In this document: one piece after another, positions 7,785 through 18,636 of the stretch
How positions within the stretch are numbered: position 1 is the first letter of the stretch
Layout: every line of letters starts with the position of its first letter
Origin: Desulfamplus sp.
GTDB lineage: Bacteria; Desulfobacterota; Desulfobacteria; Desulfobacterales; Desulfobacteraceae
DNA: 64,000 nucleotides
Assembly (NCBI GenBank): GCA_015232555.1
Contig: JADFZJ010000003.1
Span: forward strand, 57,284-121,283
Direction of reading: 5' to 3'
Notes under the pieces: generated by a model
Told to the model about the DNA's origin: nothing
The model's database searches: none
Seen by the model: the letters and a program-made list of their open reading frames with translations, nothing else
Translations under genes and position numbers: made by a program

Positions 7785-9719
7785 TCATATCACCGTTACT
7801 ATAGTTTCTGGAGATAATCTTTTAAATCGCTCTTCAACATTGATTCTATCTTTATCATCTTTGAAGCTGTTATCTTTGAATACTACTTTTAAAGGCTTCA
7901 ACTCTGCTATTGTATCAACTATTTGAAAATCAATGTTGTTATCAAAACAGGCAGCAAGGGAATTAGTCTGGACAATGAAAACAGTGTTGTTGAGTATCTT
8001 TCTTGTTTCAATAGGCAGGGATAATTCAAGACCAAGATCAAGGATTACTTGTGTCAAAAGGTCTTCTGGGGAACGGTCTTCTTTGATGTTGCTTATAACA
8101 AGGTCAAGCTCATCTTGCTTTAGTTTGCTTGGGTGGTAGAAAACATCTTTCATGTTGGTAGAATCGACTTTGTAAACACGAAAGCCAATATCAAGTTTAG
8201 AGGGGTCTATTTTCTCTTGCCCTAAATCAAGTTGATCATCTTTCTTTTCCAACTCTTTAAGAATCTTTTGACCAGCACGGCGGATGCGTTCTTTACCTAT
8301 TTCTGCAATGTTTTTGTATCCTGCATTTTGAGCTGTAGAAGTTGCTTTAAAGTCGTTGGAACCAGCCTGCAGTTCCTCTGGTAATTGAACAAGTATAAAT
8401 TTCCTATTACCGTTATCAGATGAATTCTGAAAAAAAACGGCGTGTGCAGTTGTTGCTGAGCCACTAAAGAAATCAAGAATAATATCACCATTAGAAGTTG
8501 ATGTAGATAATTGAATAATCCTATTTAATAGCCTTGTTGGCTTTGGATTATCAAAAATTGATTGATTATCAAATAATACTTTAAGTTCTTGTGCACCCTC
8601 TTGATTATGACCAACGGTTTTGTTACTCCACCATGTCCATGGACGGATACCTTTAGATTCTTTTAGAAACTTTTTTAGTCGAGGTCTATTTGAACCGTCT
8701 TTACCAAACCATATTCTATTATCTCCTTGAAGGTTTTTAAATGTTTGTTCAGCAAGTGCCCAACAACGACCTTCTGGAGGTGGCATTTTTATCCCTGATG
8801 GTGTTGTAATCGTATAAAATTGTGATTTTGGTGCTCTGCCAGTTTGACCAGTCAAATCAACAGATGCCCAGTCACCCCTTGGATCGTTGTCTGGATTTGA
8901 AAAACTTCTTCTTCTATATTCATCTATTGGTAAAAAATTCAATTCATTTAAAAAAGATTGTTTCCCATATAAGAGAATATGATCATGTGCGGCACTAATA
9001 TTCATTCGTGCATCAGGCGATGTTTTTTTTTGCCAAAGGATATTAGCGATAAAATTTTCTTCTCCGAAGATTTCATCACAAATTTTCCTCAAATTATGCA
9101 CTTCATTATCATCAATACTGATAAAAATAACCCCATCATCTTTTAACAAATCCCTCGCAACTACCAGCCTTTCATACATCATACTTAACCAATCAGAATG
9201 AAACCTGCCGTTGCTATCGGTATTTCGGAAAAGCTTTCCACCATATTCATCTTCAACACCCAGTTCTTCTTCATACGCTTCTCTGCTCTTTTTAAAATCA
9301 TCTTTATAGATAAAGTCATTCCCTGTATTATAGGGCGGGTCAATGTAAATAATCTTCACTTTGCCAAGATAACTCTCCTGTAGAATCTTCAAAACTTCAA
9401 AGTTATCCCCTTCAATATATAAGTTTTGAGTCGTGTCAAAATTGACAGATTCCTCTCTGCACGGTCTCAAGGTTTTGTTAATTGGTGTATTTGCTTTCAG
9501 CAGTGAAGCCTTTTTTCCTTGCCAGTCCAAGCGATAGCGTTCGTCATCACCTTCCACAAGATTTTTGGATAGAGCTTGTTTCAGCAGATCAAAATCAACA
9601 GCCTTTTTAGGATTGCCACTTTCATCTTTTATTTCAGTAATCACATTGGGAAATAACATTGCAATCTGTTCGATATTCTTATCAATCAAGTCTGGTGTCT
9701 GCATTTTCAGTTTGTCCAT
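7785..9719 (-). CDS. mod: Type III restriction-modification DNA methyltransferase (N6-adenine)
   Basis: Methylates adenine in the recognition sequence of the Type III system and supplies sequence specificity to the Mod-Res complex. Seen: catalytic motif DPPYNTG near residues 127-133 and, about 290 residues later, the SAM-binding motif DIILDFFSGSATTAHAV. The order (DPPY before FxGxG) is the beta class expected for Mod. The 644-residue length is normal. The central part between these motifs (WQKKTSPDAR onward to the tryptophan-rich WALAEQTFKNL region) is the presumed target-recognition domain, so specificity cannot be predicted. Its ATG has a CAGGAGAT ribosome-binding site that overlaps the end of the upstream AAA-ATPase gene, 4 nt away. 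The gene appears intact even though res is not. Confidence 0.93.
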   Translation of the reverse strand: MDKLKMQTPDLIDKNIEQIAMLFPNVITEIKDESGNPKKAVDFDLLKQALSKNLVEGDDERYRLDWQGKKASLLKANTPINKTLRPCREESVNFDTTQNLYIEGDNFEVLKILQESYLGKVKIIYIDPPYNTGNDFIYKDDFKKSREAYEEELGVEDEYGGKLFRNTDSNGRFHSDWLSMMYERLVVARDLLKDDGVIFISIDDNEVHNLRKICDEIFGEENFIANILWQKKTSPDARMNISAAHDHILLYGKQSFLNELNFLPIDEYRRRSFSNPDNDPRGDWASVDLTGQTGRAPKSQFYTITTPSGIKMPPPEGRCWALAEQTFKNLQGDNRIWFGKDGSNRPRLKKFLKESKGIRPWTWWSNKTVGHNQEGAQELKVLFDNQSIFDNPKPTRLLNRIIQLSTSTSNGDIILDFFSGSATTAHAVFFQNSSDNGNRKFILVQLPEELQAGSNDFKATSTAQNAGYKNIAEIGKERIRRAGQKILKELEKKDDQLDLGQEKIDPSKLDIGFRVYKVDSTNMKDVFYHPSKLKQDELDLVISNIKEDRSPEDLLTQVILDLGLELSLPIETRKILNNTVFIVQTNSLAACFDNNIDFQIVDTIAELKPLKVVFKDNSFKDDKDRINVEERFKRLSPETIVTVI

Positions 9720-9723
9720 TTTT

Positions 9724-11307
9724 CTATTTATCTCCTGTTATGAGATTGTAGTTTTCAACATCAAATCCCACAATATTTCGCTCTTTTTTTGAGAATTCAA
9801 CACCAATAAGGTGAATTGGAAGGTTATCAGCCTTAAATTTTGCAGCGTAATTCTTGTTTTTAAGCTGTTCTATAGCCCGCCCATCTGGAGAGAGTTCAAC
9901 AACTTTAAACTCAAACAGATAGATATTTTCATTAAACTTTACACTCATGTCAATTCGTCCATGATTTGTTGCATCTTCAACTTTTACATTTAAACCAAGT
10001 GCAGCAAAATAGCTGTAAAATATGCTGGCATAATAACCTTCATACTGTGCAATCGGGTTGTTATCATACCAATGATGAGGAATAGAGGAGTAGAATGAGT
10101 GGAATAGAGATTTTAAGCCTGTAAAATCATTTACAGATAGAAGCTGATATAATTTATAAAGGTTGGCGGCAGCAATACTGTTATCTGGAGTTAATGCAAA
10201 TAACATCTGTTCTGTAAGACCCATTCTAACTTCATGGTTTGGATATCTAAGATGAAAAATCTGCTTTGCACCTGTCCACTCAACATGGTCAATTGTAAGA
10301 TAGCCTGTTTGAAACAAAATCGCCTCCATCGGCATATCATTTACATCAAACCTTGAAAGCAGATTTTCAACAGTAATGACATGTTCAAGGTCTGGAACAA
10401 ATTGATTCCTGCCTGTCAGCACTTTTACCAGAAAATCAGGAGTTCCAGTTTCAAACCAAAATGGACGGAAATCATGCTCTTGAAAGAGCAGCAGAAGGTC
10501 AAATGGATTATAAACTGTCTCGCCTAACCAGTTATATCCGTTATACCAATCTTTTATTTTTTGTCTGTTATTTCCCATCGTCTGCCTGTCAATCTCTTCA
10601 ATTTCATCTGCAAATACTCTATTTACATCTTGTTCTGTATAACCACATATAGCTGAATAGTTATCTGATATTGTAATATCTCTAAGATTATTCATACCTG
10701 AAAAAAGACTCACCTTACTAAATTTTGAAACTCCAGTTATAAAGGAAAAATTAATATGTGCATCCATATCTTTTATAACTGAATAGAGATTTCTAAGCCC
10801 TGTTCTCATATCAAGAGCTGTTTTGCTATCTGTTATGTTGTCAAGAATTGGTTTGTCATATTCATCAACAAGTATAACTGCACTTTGTCCATATTTTTCA
10901 TGTGCAAGCCTGATAAGCTGTTTAAAACACCCAGAAATAGTTTTGTATGTGCATTTTACGCCTAATATTTTTTGATTTTCCTCAAGCATTTCTCTAATTG
11001 TGTCATCTAATTCCTGACGGCTTTGCAGAACTCCGCCTCCAAAACTTATATGAATTACTGGATTGGTTTTGGTAAAGTCCCATTTATCATGGATATATAA
11101 ACCTTTAAAAAGCTCTTCTTTTCCTTCAAACAGAGATTTTAAAGTATCAATAAACAGACTTTTGCCAAATCTTCTTGGGCGGGATAAAAAATAGTGTTTT
11201 CCTTCATTGATTAAGCTGTGGATAAATGGAGTTTTATCAACATAGTAATAACCATCTCTTATTATCTCTGAAAAGGTCTGGATACCTATTGGGAGCTTTT
11301 TTTTCAT
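9724..11307 (-). CDS. AAA-ATPase-like protein with C-terminal PD-(D/E)XK nuclease fold (DUF1703 type)
   Basis: Member of a family, often multi-copy in Bacteroidota and Desulfobacterota, that joins an N-terminal predicted AAA-ATPase domain to a C-terminal PD-(D/E)XK nuclease-like domain. Seen: the start MKKKLPIGIQTFSEIIRDGY, the family's P-loop variant LSRPRRFGKSLFIDTL near residues 41-56, a Walker B-like ILVDEYDKPILD, and the nuclease pattern GRIDMSVKFNENIYLFEFKV near the end. The 527-residue length is typical. It is 4 nt upstream of mod and on the same strand, so it is probably co-transcribed with the restriction system. The family's role is unproven; mobile-element or defence functions are both possible. 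Confidence 0.88.
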   Translation of the reverse strand: MKKKLPIGIQTFSEIIRDGYYYVDKTPFIHSLINEGKHYFLSRPRRFGKSLFIDTLKSLFEGKEELFKGLYIHDKWDFTKTNPVIHISFGGGVLQSRQELDDTIREMLEENQKILGVKCTYKTISGCFKQLIRLAHEKYGQSAVILVDEYDKPILDNITDSKTALDMRTGLRNLYSVIKDMDAHINFSFITGVSKFSKVSLFSGMNNLRDITISDNYSAICGYTEQDVNRVFADEIEEIDRQTMGNNRQKIKDWYNGYNWLGETVYNPFDLLLLFQEHDFRPFWFETGTPDFLVKVLTGRNQFVPDLEHVITVENLLSRFDVNDMPMEAILFQTGYLTIDHVEWTGAKQIFHLRYPNHEVRMGLTEQMLFALTPDNSIAAANLYKLYQLLSVNDFTGLKSLFHSFYSSIPHHWYDNNPIAQYEGYYASIFYSYFAALGLNVKVEDATNHGRIDMSVKFNENIYLFEFKVVELSPDGRAIEQLKNKNYAAKFKADNLPIHLIGVEFSKKERNIVGFDVENYNLITGDK

Positions 11308-11541
11308 ATTCGTTTTATCCTATGGTAACCTTCAAAATTAGACGACAACACATTTTCCTAACTCCTTATAAATTCTCATGGTAAGTAACCATAATAAGGA
11401 GTAACATTAGCACATGCAAGAATCTAACTGGACACTACCGTGATAATATCATCTAATTTAAGTATTTTCATATAAATAAAGTGATAAACGAACAAGAAAC
11501 CGAGGAGCACTATACAGTGCATGTGAGGACATGATTATTAT

Positions 11542-11570
11542 TTGTAACTAACTGTTAATATATGTATTAT
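11542..11570 (+). promoter_or_regulatory. Candidate promoter for the acyl-CoA synthetase gene
   Basis: TTGTAA (11542-11547), a 17-nt spacer and TATTAT (11565-11570) precede the ATG at 11600. A small inverted repeat, GCACT-ATAC-AGTGC, lies about 30 nt before the -35 box and could be an operator. Confidence 0.4.
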
Positions 11571-11599
11571 GGTTTTAATTTTAAAAAAGGATAAGAAGA

Positions 11600-14272
11600 A
11601 TGGGACAATACAATCTGGATCGCATCTTTAAACCGCAAAGTATCGCGGTGGTGGGTGCAAGCGAAAAAGTAGGAACAATCGGCAATGCACTGATGAAAAA
11701 TCTTGTTACTGGGGGATTTGAAGGCATGTTGCTTCCAGTCAACCCCAAATACAGAACGCTTCATGGGCACGATACTTTTGAATCAATATCAAAGATAGAA
11801 AAAAATGTTGATCTTGCCATTATTGCTACCCCTATTGACACAGTTGTAGATGTCGTGAGTGAATGTGTCTCAAAAAAAGTGGGGGGAGCCGTTATTATTT
11901 CAGCAGGCGGAAAGGAGAGCGGTGAAAAAGGTAAAAAGATAGAGGAGAAGATTCAGAAGATAGCTTATGCTGGCGGGCTTCGTATAGTTGGACCCAACTG
12001 TGTTGGAATTATAAAACCGGGCTGGAAAATGAACGCAAGTTTTGCATCTGAAATGCCTGAGTCTGGAAATTTGGCATTTGTATCACAAAGCGGTGGGATA
12101 TGTACCTCTATTCTTGATTTAGCTTTAAAGGATCACATAGGATTCAGCCATTTTGTAAGCATCGGTTCTATGCTTGATGTTGATTTTGGAGATATGATCG
12201 ATTATCTCGGAAACGATACCTCTGCAAAGAGTATTTTATTGTATATCGAAAGTCTCACCAATTTCCGAAAATTCATGAGTGCTGCCCGTGCTGTCTCTCG
12301 TATCAAGCCTATTATCGTTCTTAAATCTGGTAGAAGCCCTGCTGGTGCAAAGGCTGCGGCATCTCACACAGGTGCAATGGCAGGAGAGGACGCTGTATAT
12401 GATGCAGCTTTTAAGCGTGCTGGCATTGTGCGTGTGGATACCATTCAAGAGCTTTTTGATTGTGCGGAGCTGATGGCAAAACAACCCCGACCTCGCGGTT
12501 CTCGCCTTGCTATACTTACCAATGGCGGAGGTCCTGGTGTAATGGCTACAGATACACTTGCTAAATATGGACAAGAACCGGTCCCACTTGCCCCTGAAAC
12601 CATGCAGGAACTTGATTCGTTCTTGCCTCCCTTCTGGAGTCGAAGTAACCCCATAGATATTCTTGGTGATGCCTCTCCAGAGCGGTTTAGCCGTGCCTTG
12701 GAAGCCTGCTTTAATGCAAACAATGTAGACGGCGTACTTGTTATTCTTGCACCGCAGGCACTTACTGCCCCAATTTTAGTGGCACAAACGTTAGTTGCGA
12801 CCATGAAAGGGCGTCAATATCCTGTATTCACATGCTGGATGGGAGGCAAAAGCATCTCTTCGGCAGTTGAACTTTTGAATGAAGCTGGAATCCCCACCTA
12901 TGATACGCCAGAGAGGGCAGTGAGAGCGTTTCTGTATATGGTTGAATATGCTATAAACCTTGAGACTCTTTTGGAAATTCCTCCCAAACTGACTATGAAC
13001 ATGGTGTTTGATCAGCCAAAAGCCCGACGACTGCTTGCAGATGCACCTATACGAGATTTTATGGCTGAATCAGATTCCAAAGAGCTTTTGATGGCTTATG
13101 GACTTCCTGTTATCAGAACAGAAATTGCACGTACAGAGGCAGAAGCTTCAACTATCGGCAAAGAGCTTGGATATCCGTTAGTTATGAAGATACACTCTCC
13201 TGATATCACCCATAAGACTGATGCTGGCGGAGTTTGTCTTGATCTACGCTCAGATGACGATGTTTACAAAGCTTACAGACAAATCATATCATCAGCACGT
13301 AACTACAAACCTGATGCCCGAATTGAGGGGGTAACCATTCAGCCTTATTTTGCAAATCCTGATTTTGAGATTCTTTTAGGTGCTAAGAGAGATTCCAATT
13401 TTGGTCCAGTTATTCTTTTTGGAATGGGAGGAATTTACACTGAAGTATTAAAAGATCGTGCATTAGGACTTCCGCCCATGAACAGGTTGCTTGCCCAACG
13501 GCTCATGCAGCAGACCAAAGCCTACAGGCTGTTAAAAGGATATAGAAACCGTACCGCAGCCAACATGGAGCTGCTTGAAGAGATGATTATACGGCTTTCT
13601 CAACTTTTAATTGATTTTCCTCAGATTGCAGAGCTTGATATGAATCCTGTTCTTATTAAGGATAGCAAACCTATAGCTGTTGATGCCAGAATATTAGTCT
13701 CTCCTCTTGAGACACCTCAATCTCTCCATTTAGTGATAAGCCCCTATCCTGAAGATGAGGAGTCTCACATGGTAAGCGTTAATGGAATCAAGATTTTTGT
13801 AAGACCCGTTAAGCCAGAAGATGCCCCGCTTTTTAATGATCTATTCAAGGTTCTATCTCCTACGACTATCTATTATCGTTTTTTCGGAATCTTAAAGGAG
13901 TTGAACCCTGCAATGTTAGCACGATTTACCCAGATAGATTACGATCGGGAGATTGCATTGGTTGCAATTGAAGAAGATTCAGAAAACGATAAAATGTTAG
14001 GAGTTGCAAGAATCATAGGAGACCCTGATGGAATTACAGGTGAATTTGCTGTTCTTGTGGGTGATGCATGGCAAGGCAAGGGCATTGGTTCAAAACTACT
14101 CGAAAAATGCCTCTCAATTGCCGAAAAACGAGGCTTTAAAACAGTTCATGGCATAGTTTTAAATGAAAATAAGAATATGATTGCTCTGGGGAAAAAGTTG
14201 GGTTTTGAAGTAGCAAGAGAGCCTGAATCAGGAGACAATAAGTTAGTCATTCATTTGGGAACTTGTTGTTAG
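11600..14272 (+). CDS. NDP-forming acyl-CoA synthetase fused to a GNAT acetyltransferase
   Basis: Four-part fusion. Seen: CoA-binding Rossmann domain from the start (IAVVGASEKVGTIG near 15-28), succinyl-CoA-synthetase-like domains with GPNCVGI and FVSQSGGI, a conserved SHTGAMAG whose His is residue 256, an ATP-grasp domain (PLVMKIHSPDITHKTDAGGV; TEVLKDRALGLPP), and a C-terminal GNAT domain of about 150 residues with the acetyl-CoA loop WQGKGIGSKLLEKC. Known: this layout is shared by ADP-forming acetyl-CoA synthetases and by Pat/PatZ protein lysine acetyltransferases; in the enterobacterial Pat enzymes, as I recall, the catalytic His is lost. Its presence here suggests acyl-CoA synthetase activity may be kept alongside acetyl transfer. 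The 890-residue length is normal. ATG preceded by AAAAAAGG. Single gene, ended by a strong hairpin. Confidence 0.88.
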   Translation: MGQYNLDRIFKPQSIAVVGASEKVGTIGNALMKNLVTGGFEGMLLPVNPKYRTLHGHDTFESISKIEKNVDLAIIATPIDTVVDVVSECVSKKVGGAVIISAGGKESGEKGKKIEEKIQKIAYAGGLRIVGPNCVGIIKPGWKMNASFASEMPESGNLAFVSQSGGICTSILDLALKDHIGFSHFVSIGSMLDVDFGDMIDYLGNDTSAKSILLYIESLTNFRKFMSAARAVSRIKPIIVLKSGRSPAGAKAAASHTGAMAGEDAVYDAAFKRAGIVRVDTIQELFDCAELMAKQPRPRGSRLAILTNGGGPGVMATDTLAKYGQEPVPLAPETMQELDSFLPPFWSRSNPIDILGDASPERFSRALEACFNANNVDGVLVILAPQALTAPILVAQTLVATMKGRQYPVFTCWMGGKSISSAVELLNEAGIPTYDTPERAVRAFLYMVEYAINLETLLEIPPKLTMNMVFDQPKARRLLADAPIRDFMAESDSKELLMAYGLPVIRTEIARTEAEASTIGKELGYPLVMKIHSPDITHKTDAGGVCLDLRSDDDVYKAYRQIISSARNYKPDARIEGVTIQPYFANPDFEILLGAKRDSNFGPVILFGMGGIYTEVLKDRALGLPPMNRLLAQRLMQQTKAYRLLKGYRNRTAANMELLEEMIIRLSQLLIDFPQIAELDMNPVLIKDSKPIAVDARILVSPLETPQSLHLVISPYPEDEESHMVSVNGIKIFVRPVKPEDAPLFNDLFKVLSPTTIYYRFFGILKELNPAMLARFTQIDYDREIALVAIEEDSENDKMLGVARIIGDPDGITGEFAVLVGDAWQGKGIGSKLLEKCLSIAEKRGFKTVHGIVLNENKNMIALGKKLGFEVAREPESGDNKLVIHLGTCC

Positions 14273-14292
14273 TTTGATGTCGCCTGTAATTT

Positions 14293-14332
14293 AACCACCT
14301 ATGGATTGAAACTCTAAGCTCCATAGGTGGTT
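14293..14332. terminator. Hairpin terminator between the convergent acyl-CoA synthetase gene and purA
   Basis: AACCACCTATGGA (14293-14305) pairs perfectly with TCCATAGGTGGTT (14320-14332) around a 14-nt loop: a 13-bp stem about 20 nt after the synthetase stop. No long T-run follows, so it may serve both directions less than ideally. Confidence 0.65.
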
Positions 14333-14372
14333 TGTATTGGATAGATATCTATTGTAATATTTATTACAATTA

Positions 14373-14404
14373 GTTGCCATGCAGGGCAGTGGTAGTGCAC
14401 TTTG
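14373..14404. repeat. Dispersed stem-loop element, copy 2
   Basis: GTTGCCATGCAGGG then CAGTGGTAGTGCACTTTG, related to the copy at 3596-3627 by 25 of 32 positions. The tail AGTnCACTTTG is the best-kept part. It ends 9 nt from the purA stop. Confidence 0.45.
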
Positions 14405-14412
14405 GGAACTAT

Positions 14413-16157
<1,745 letters not shown>

Positions 16158-16480
16158 TGATATTGGTCATTCCATATCTTGTTGCTATCTGATGTTTAGT
16201 GTATTTTATCATGCTTCTACACATATATTATATTTTTATCTATATCCATTTTTTATTATCAAGGTCAATTAAATTCACAGTAATTCTAATTTTGGACTAC
16301 ATATTAATTTTTGATCATAGTCTATTTATATCTCTAATCTTTCAAATTTTATCAGGTAAGTTCACCATATTTTTTCATCTATTTTGACGGGCGAGGGGGG
16401 GGCAGGGGGCGTATGGATAGGCAGTTAAAGATTTGACAACTTTTGGAAAGTTATCAAATCTTTAACTATACAAGGAAGAG
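16158..16480. other. 323-nt gap between tadA and dctM
   Basis: No gene recognised. It contains an AT-rich stretch with tadA's presumed promoter, a G-rich tract at 16389-16409 (runs of 3, 8 and 5 G separated by CGA and CA, potentially able to form a G-quadruplex on the plus strand) and the hairpin at 16424-16466. Confidence 0.55.
16424..16466 (-). terminator. Long hairpin after the TRAP operon
   Basis: GTTAAAGATTTGA pairs with TCAAATCTTTAAC, and after one mismatch AACTTT pairs with AAAGTT around TGG: about 19 pairs. It lies 14 nt past the dctM stop. No T-run follows on the minus strand. It resembles the imperfect palindrome at 32613-32654. Confidence 0.6.
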
Positions 16481-17761
16481 TTATTTAAACAAAATATTTG
16501 GCAGCCACAGGGATATAGCAGGGATATAGGTGATGAACATAAGATAGATGAGCATTACTATAATCCACGGAGCACACGCCTTTGTGGTTTCAGTCAATCC
16601 TAAATGAGATATGCCAGAAGCAACATAAAGATTGAGTCCTACAGGTGGGGTAATCATGCCGATCTCCATGTTTACGGTCATCAAAATTCCAAGGTGTATT
16701 GGATCAATATTGAGCTGCATTGCCATCGGGAAAAGAAGAGGGGCAGTGATAAGCAGAATTGACGAAGGCTCCATGAAGTTACCAGCAGCCAAAAGCAGCA
16801 GGTTGACCATAATAAGAAATCCCACAGAGCCAAGACCCATGTGTGTAATCCAATCCGTCAATTGCTGAGGAATCTGCTCTGAGGTTAAAAGAAATGAGAA
16901 TAGCACGGCATTTGTGATAATATAGAGAATCATTGCTGACATATTGGCTGCTGCAAGAAGAGTTTTTGGAACCTCTCTGAGTCTCATGTCCTTATAAATA
17001 AAAACAGCCACAACAAAAGCATAAACAGCACTCATTGCCGCTGCTTCGGTAGGAGTAAAGGCACCCGAGTAGATACCGCCAATAACCACAACAATAAGCA
17101 GAAGTCCCCAGACACTCTCTCTAAAAGTGCGTGCAACTGTTTTAAAATCAGCTTTTGGAAGACGGGGATAGTTGCGTTTTTTTGCCACAAACCATGTAAC
17201 ACTCATTAGTAAGGCAGCAAGAAGAAGACCAGGAATAATACCAGCAACAAATAGCTTGCCAATTGATGCGTTTGTTGAAACTGCATAGATAACCATTACA
17301 ATTGATGGCGGAATCAAAATTCCAAGACCGCCGGCAGTTCCGATAACACCGACACCAAACTTCATCGGATATCCCTGCTTGACCATTGCTGGCAGCAAAA
17401 TTGAGCCAATAGCCACAACAGTTGCAGGACTTGAGCCAGATACAGCAGCAAAGAGTGCACAGGCAAGAACTCCGCCAAGGGCAAGTCCACCGCACAGATG
17501 ACCAACCAAAGCGGTTGCAAAGTTGATCATACGTTTTGCAACTCCGCCGTGAGTCAGAAAATTTCCGGCAAGAATAAAGAAGGGAATCGCCATAATTTCA
17601 AACTTTTCAATACCTGTAAAAAGTTTCATGGCAACAGATTCAATAGGTACATTGGTCATGGTAAAAAGATAGGTCAAAACGGTAAGCCCAAGAGAGATTG
17701 AAATTGGCATACCAGTCAGCATAAGCACAGCTAAAAGTGTAAAAATAATCAATCCACTCAT
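16481..17761 (-). CDS. dctM: TRAP transporter large membrane subunit
   Basis: Translocation channel of a TRAP transporter, a secondary importer driven by an ion gradient and fed by a periplasmic binding protein. Seen: 426 residues, hydrophobic throughout with about 12 predicted membrane segments, an N-terminal MSGLIIFTLLAVLMLTGMPI typical of DctM, the AVSGSSPATVVAIGS loop, GLGILIPPSIVMVIYA, and MITPPVGLNLYVASG near the C-terminus. Its ATG overlaps the dctQ TAA by one base (TAATG), implying translational coupling. Substrate cannot be read from this subunit. Confidence 0.95.
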   Translation of the reverse strand: MSGLIIFTLLAVLMLTGMPISISLGLTVLTYLFTMTNVPIESVAMKLFTGIEKFEIMAIPFFILAGNFLTHGGVAKRMINFATALVGHLCGGLALGGVLACALFAAVSGSSPATVVAIGSILLPAMVKQGYPMKFGVGVIGTAGGLGILIPPSIVMVIYAVSTNASIGKLFVAGIIPGLLLAALLMSVTWFVAKKRNYPRLPKADFKTVARTFRESVWGLLLIVVVIGGIYSGAFTPTEAAAMSAVYAFVVAVFIYKDMRLREVPKTLLAAANMSAMILYIITNAVLFSFLLTSEQIPQQLTDWITHMGLGSVGFLIMVNLLLLAAGNFMEPSSILLITAPLLFPMAMQLNIDPIHLGILMTVNMEIGMITPPVGLNLYVASGISHLGLTETTKACAPWIIVMLIYLMFITYIPAISLWLPNILFK

Positions 17762-18447
17762 TATGGTTTACCTCCATTTGCTTCGGTAGCCGTAGTGTTA
17801 TTCTCGCCTCTATTTGAATTTTTTTCTTTGATAGTTATGCTGTAATCTCCTATCTCTTTCTCATCAATCCCGTCAACATGACCAGCATCGTGATGAGGAA
17901 GCTCTCCTGTTCGGATAAAACTTACAATTACCTGGAGAAATCTGAAGCACATAAGATAAGAACCAAGCGGAATTGCCAAATAGAATATCCAGACAGGCCA
18001 CTCCAAATCAGGAGATACAGGACCTTCTGTCAAGTCGTGCCAGTCAAATCCAAAAGTTGTGGCAACAACATAACGAAGCCCAACCTCCCACACAAAAGCA
18101 GAACCTAAAGTGCCGATGATGGCTGTAAAGAGTGCACCGCCGCTTAAGCCTATTACAACAAATTTTGCCCGTAATTTACTATTAAGGCTGTTGATAAAAA
18201 CATCGACCCCAACATGTATTCCGGTTCTTACTCCGTATGCTGCTCCAAATTTTGCCATCCATACAAACATGTAAATACAAAGTTCCTGTGTCCAGCTCAT
18301 ATTGAGACTGAGAAGCCAATCCTGAACCACGGGAATTGGCAGTCCGCTGGCATAACGGTGTGCAACAGAGACAAAAATTATCGCTGTTGCGGCACCAATA
18401 AGAGTGGCTACCAGCCATTCTTCCAAATGATCGAGTAGTTTCAACAT
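17761..18447 (-). CDS. dctQ: TRAP transporter small membrane subunit
   Basis: Four-helix partner of DctM. Seen: LEEWLVATLIGAATAIIFVSVAHRYASG near the N-terminus, SWTQELCIYMFVWMAKFGAAYGVR with the conserved W-x-E-E/L region, and two later hydrophobic segments. At 228 residues it is longer than common DctQ proteins because of a hydrophilic tail of about 45 residues rich in Glu, Asn and Thr (KEKNSNRGENNTTATEANGG). A stem-loop lies in the 189-nt gap to dctP. Confidence 0.9.
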   Translation of the reverse strand: MLKLLDHLEEWLVATLIGAATAIIFVSVAHRYASGLPIPVVQDWLLSLNMSWTQELCIYMFVWMAKFGAAYGVRTGIHVGVDVFINSLNSKLRAKFVVIGLSGGALFTAIIGTLGSAFVWEVGLRYVVATTFGFDWHDLTEGPVSPDLEWPVWIFYLAIPLGSYLMCFRFLQVIVSFIRTGELPHHDAGHVDGIDEKEIGDYSITIKEKNSNRGENNTTATEANGGKP

Positions 18448-18560
18448 TGCCTTTTTTTGTTCTCCTTCAAATTATTTGTTTTTGCCTCACCCTTGATAAT
18501 GCTCTCCCCTCTTATATTTATAACTAAACAACATAATTTATACGGATATTATAGGTCAGT

Positions 18561-18601
18561 CAGTGCAGAAACAGGGTGAAAAAACTTCTGTCTCCGCACT
18601 G
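18561..18601 (-). promoter_or_regulatory. Stem-loop between dctP and dctQM
   Basis: On the minus-strand transcript CAGTGCGGAGACAG pairs with CTGTTTCTGCACTG over 14 positions, two being G-U, around a 13-nt loop. It follows dctP by 35 nt. Such structures after a binding-protein gene often protect its mRNA or partly terminate, giving more binding protein than permease. Confidence 0.6.
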
Positions 18602-18636
18602 TTTTGAGGATGGGAAGAGGGTAAATTTGTCAGCAG

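Noticed and set aside
12236..12804. Long minus-strand open frames inside the acyl-CoA synthetase gene
   Set aside because: They are antisense shadows without recognisable motifs or ribosome-binding sites.
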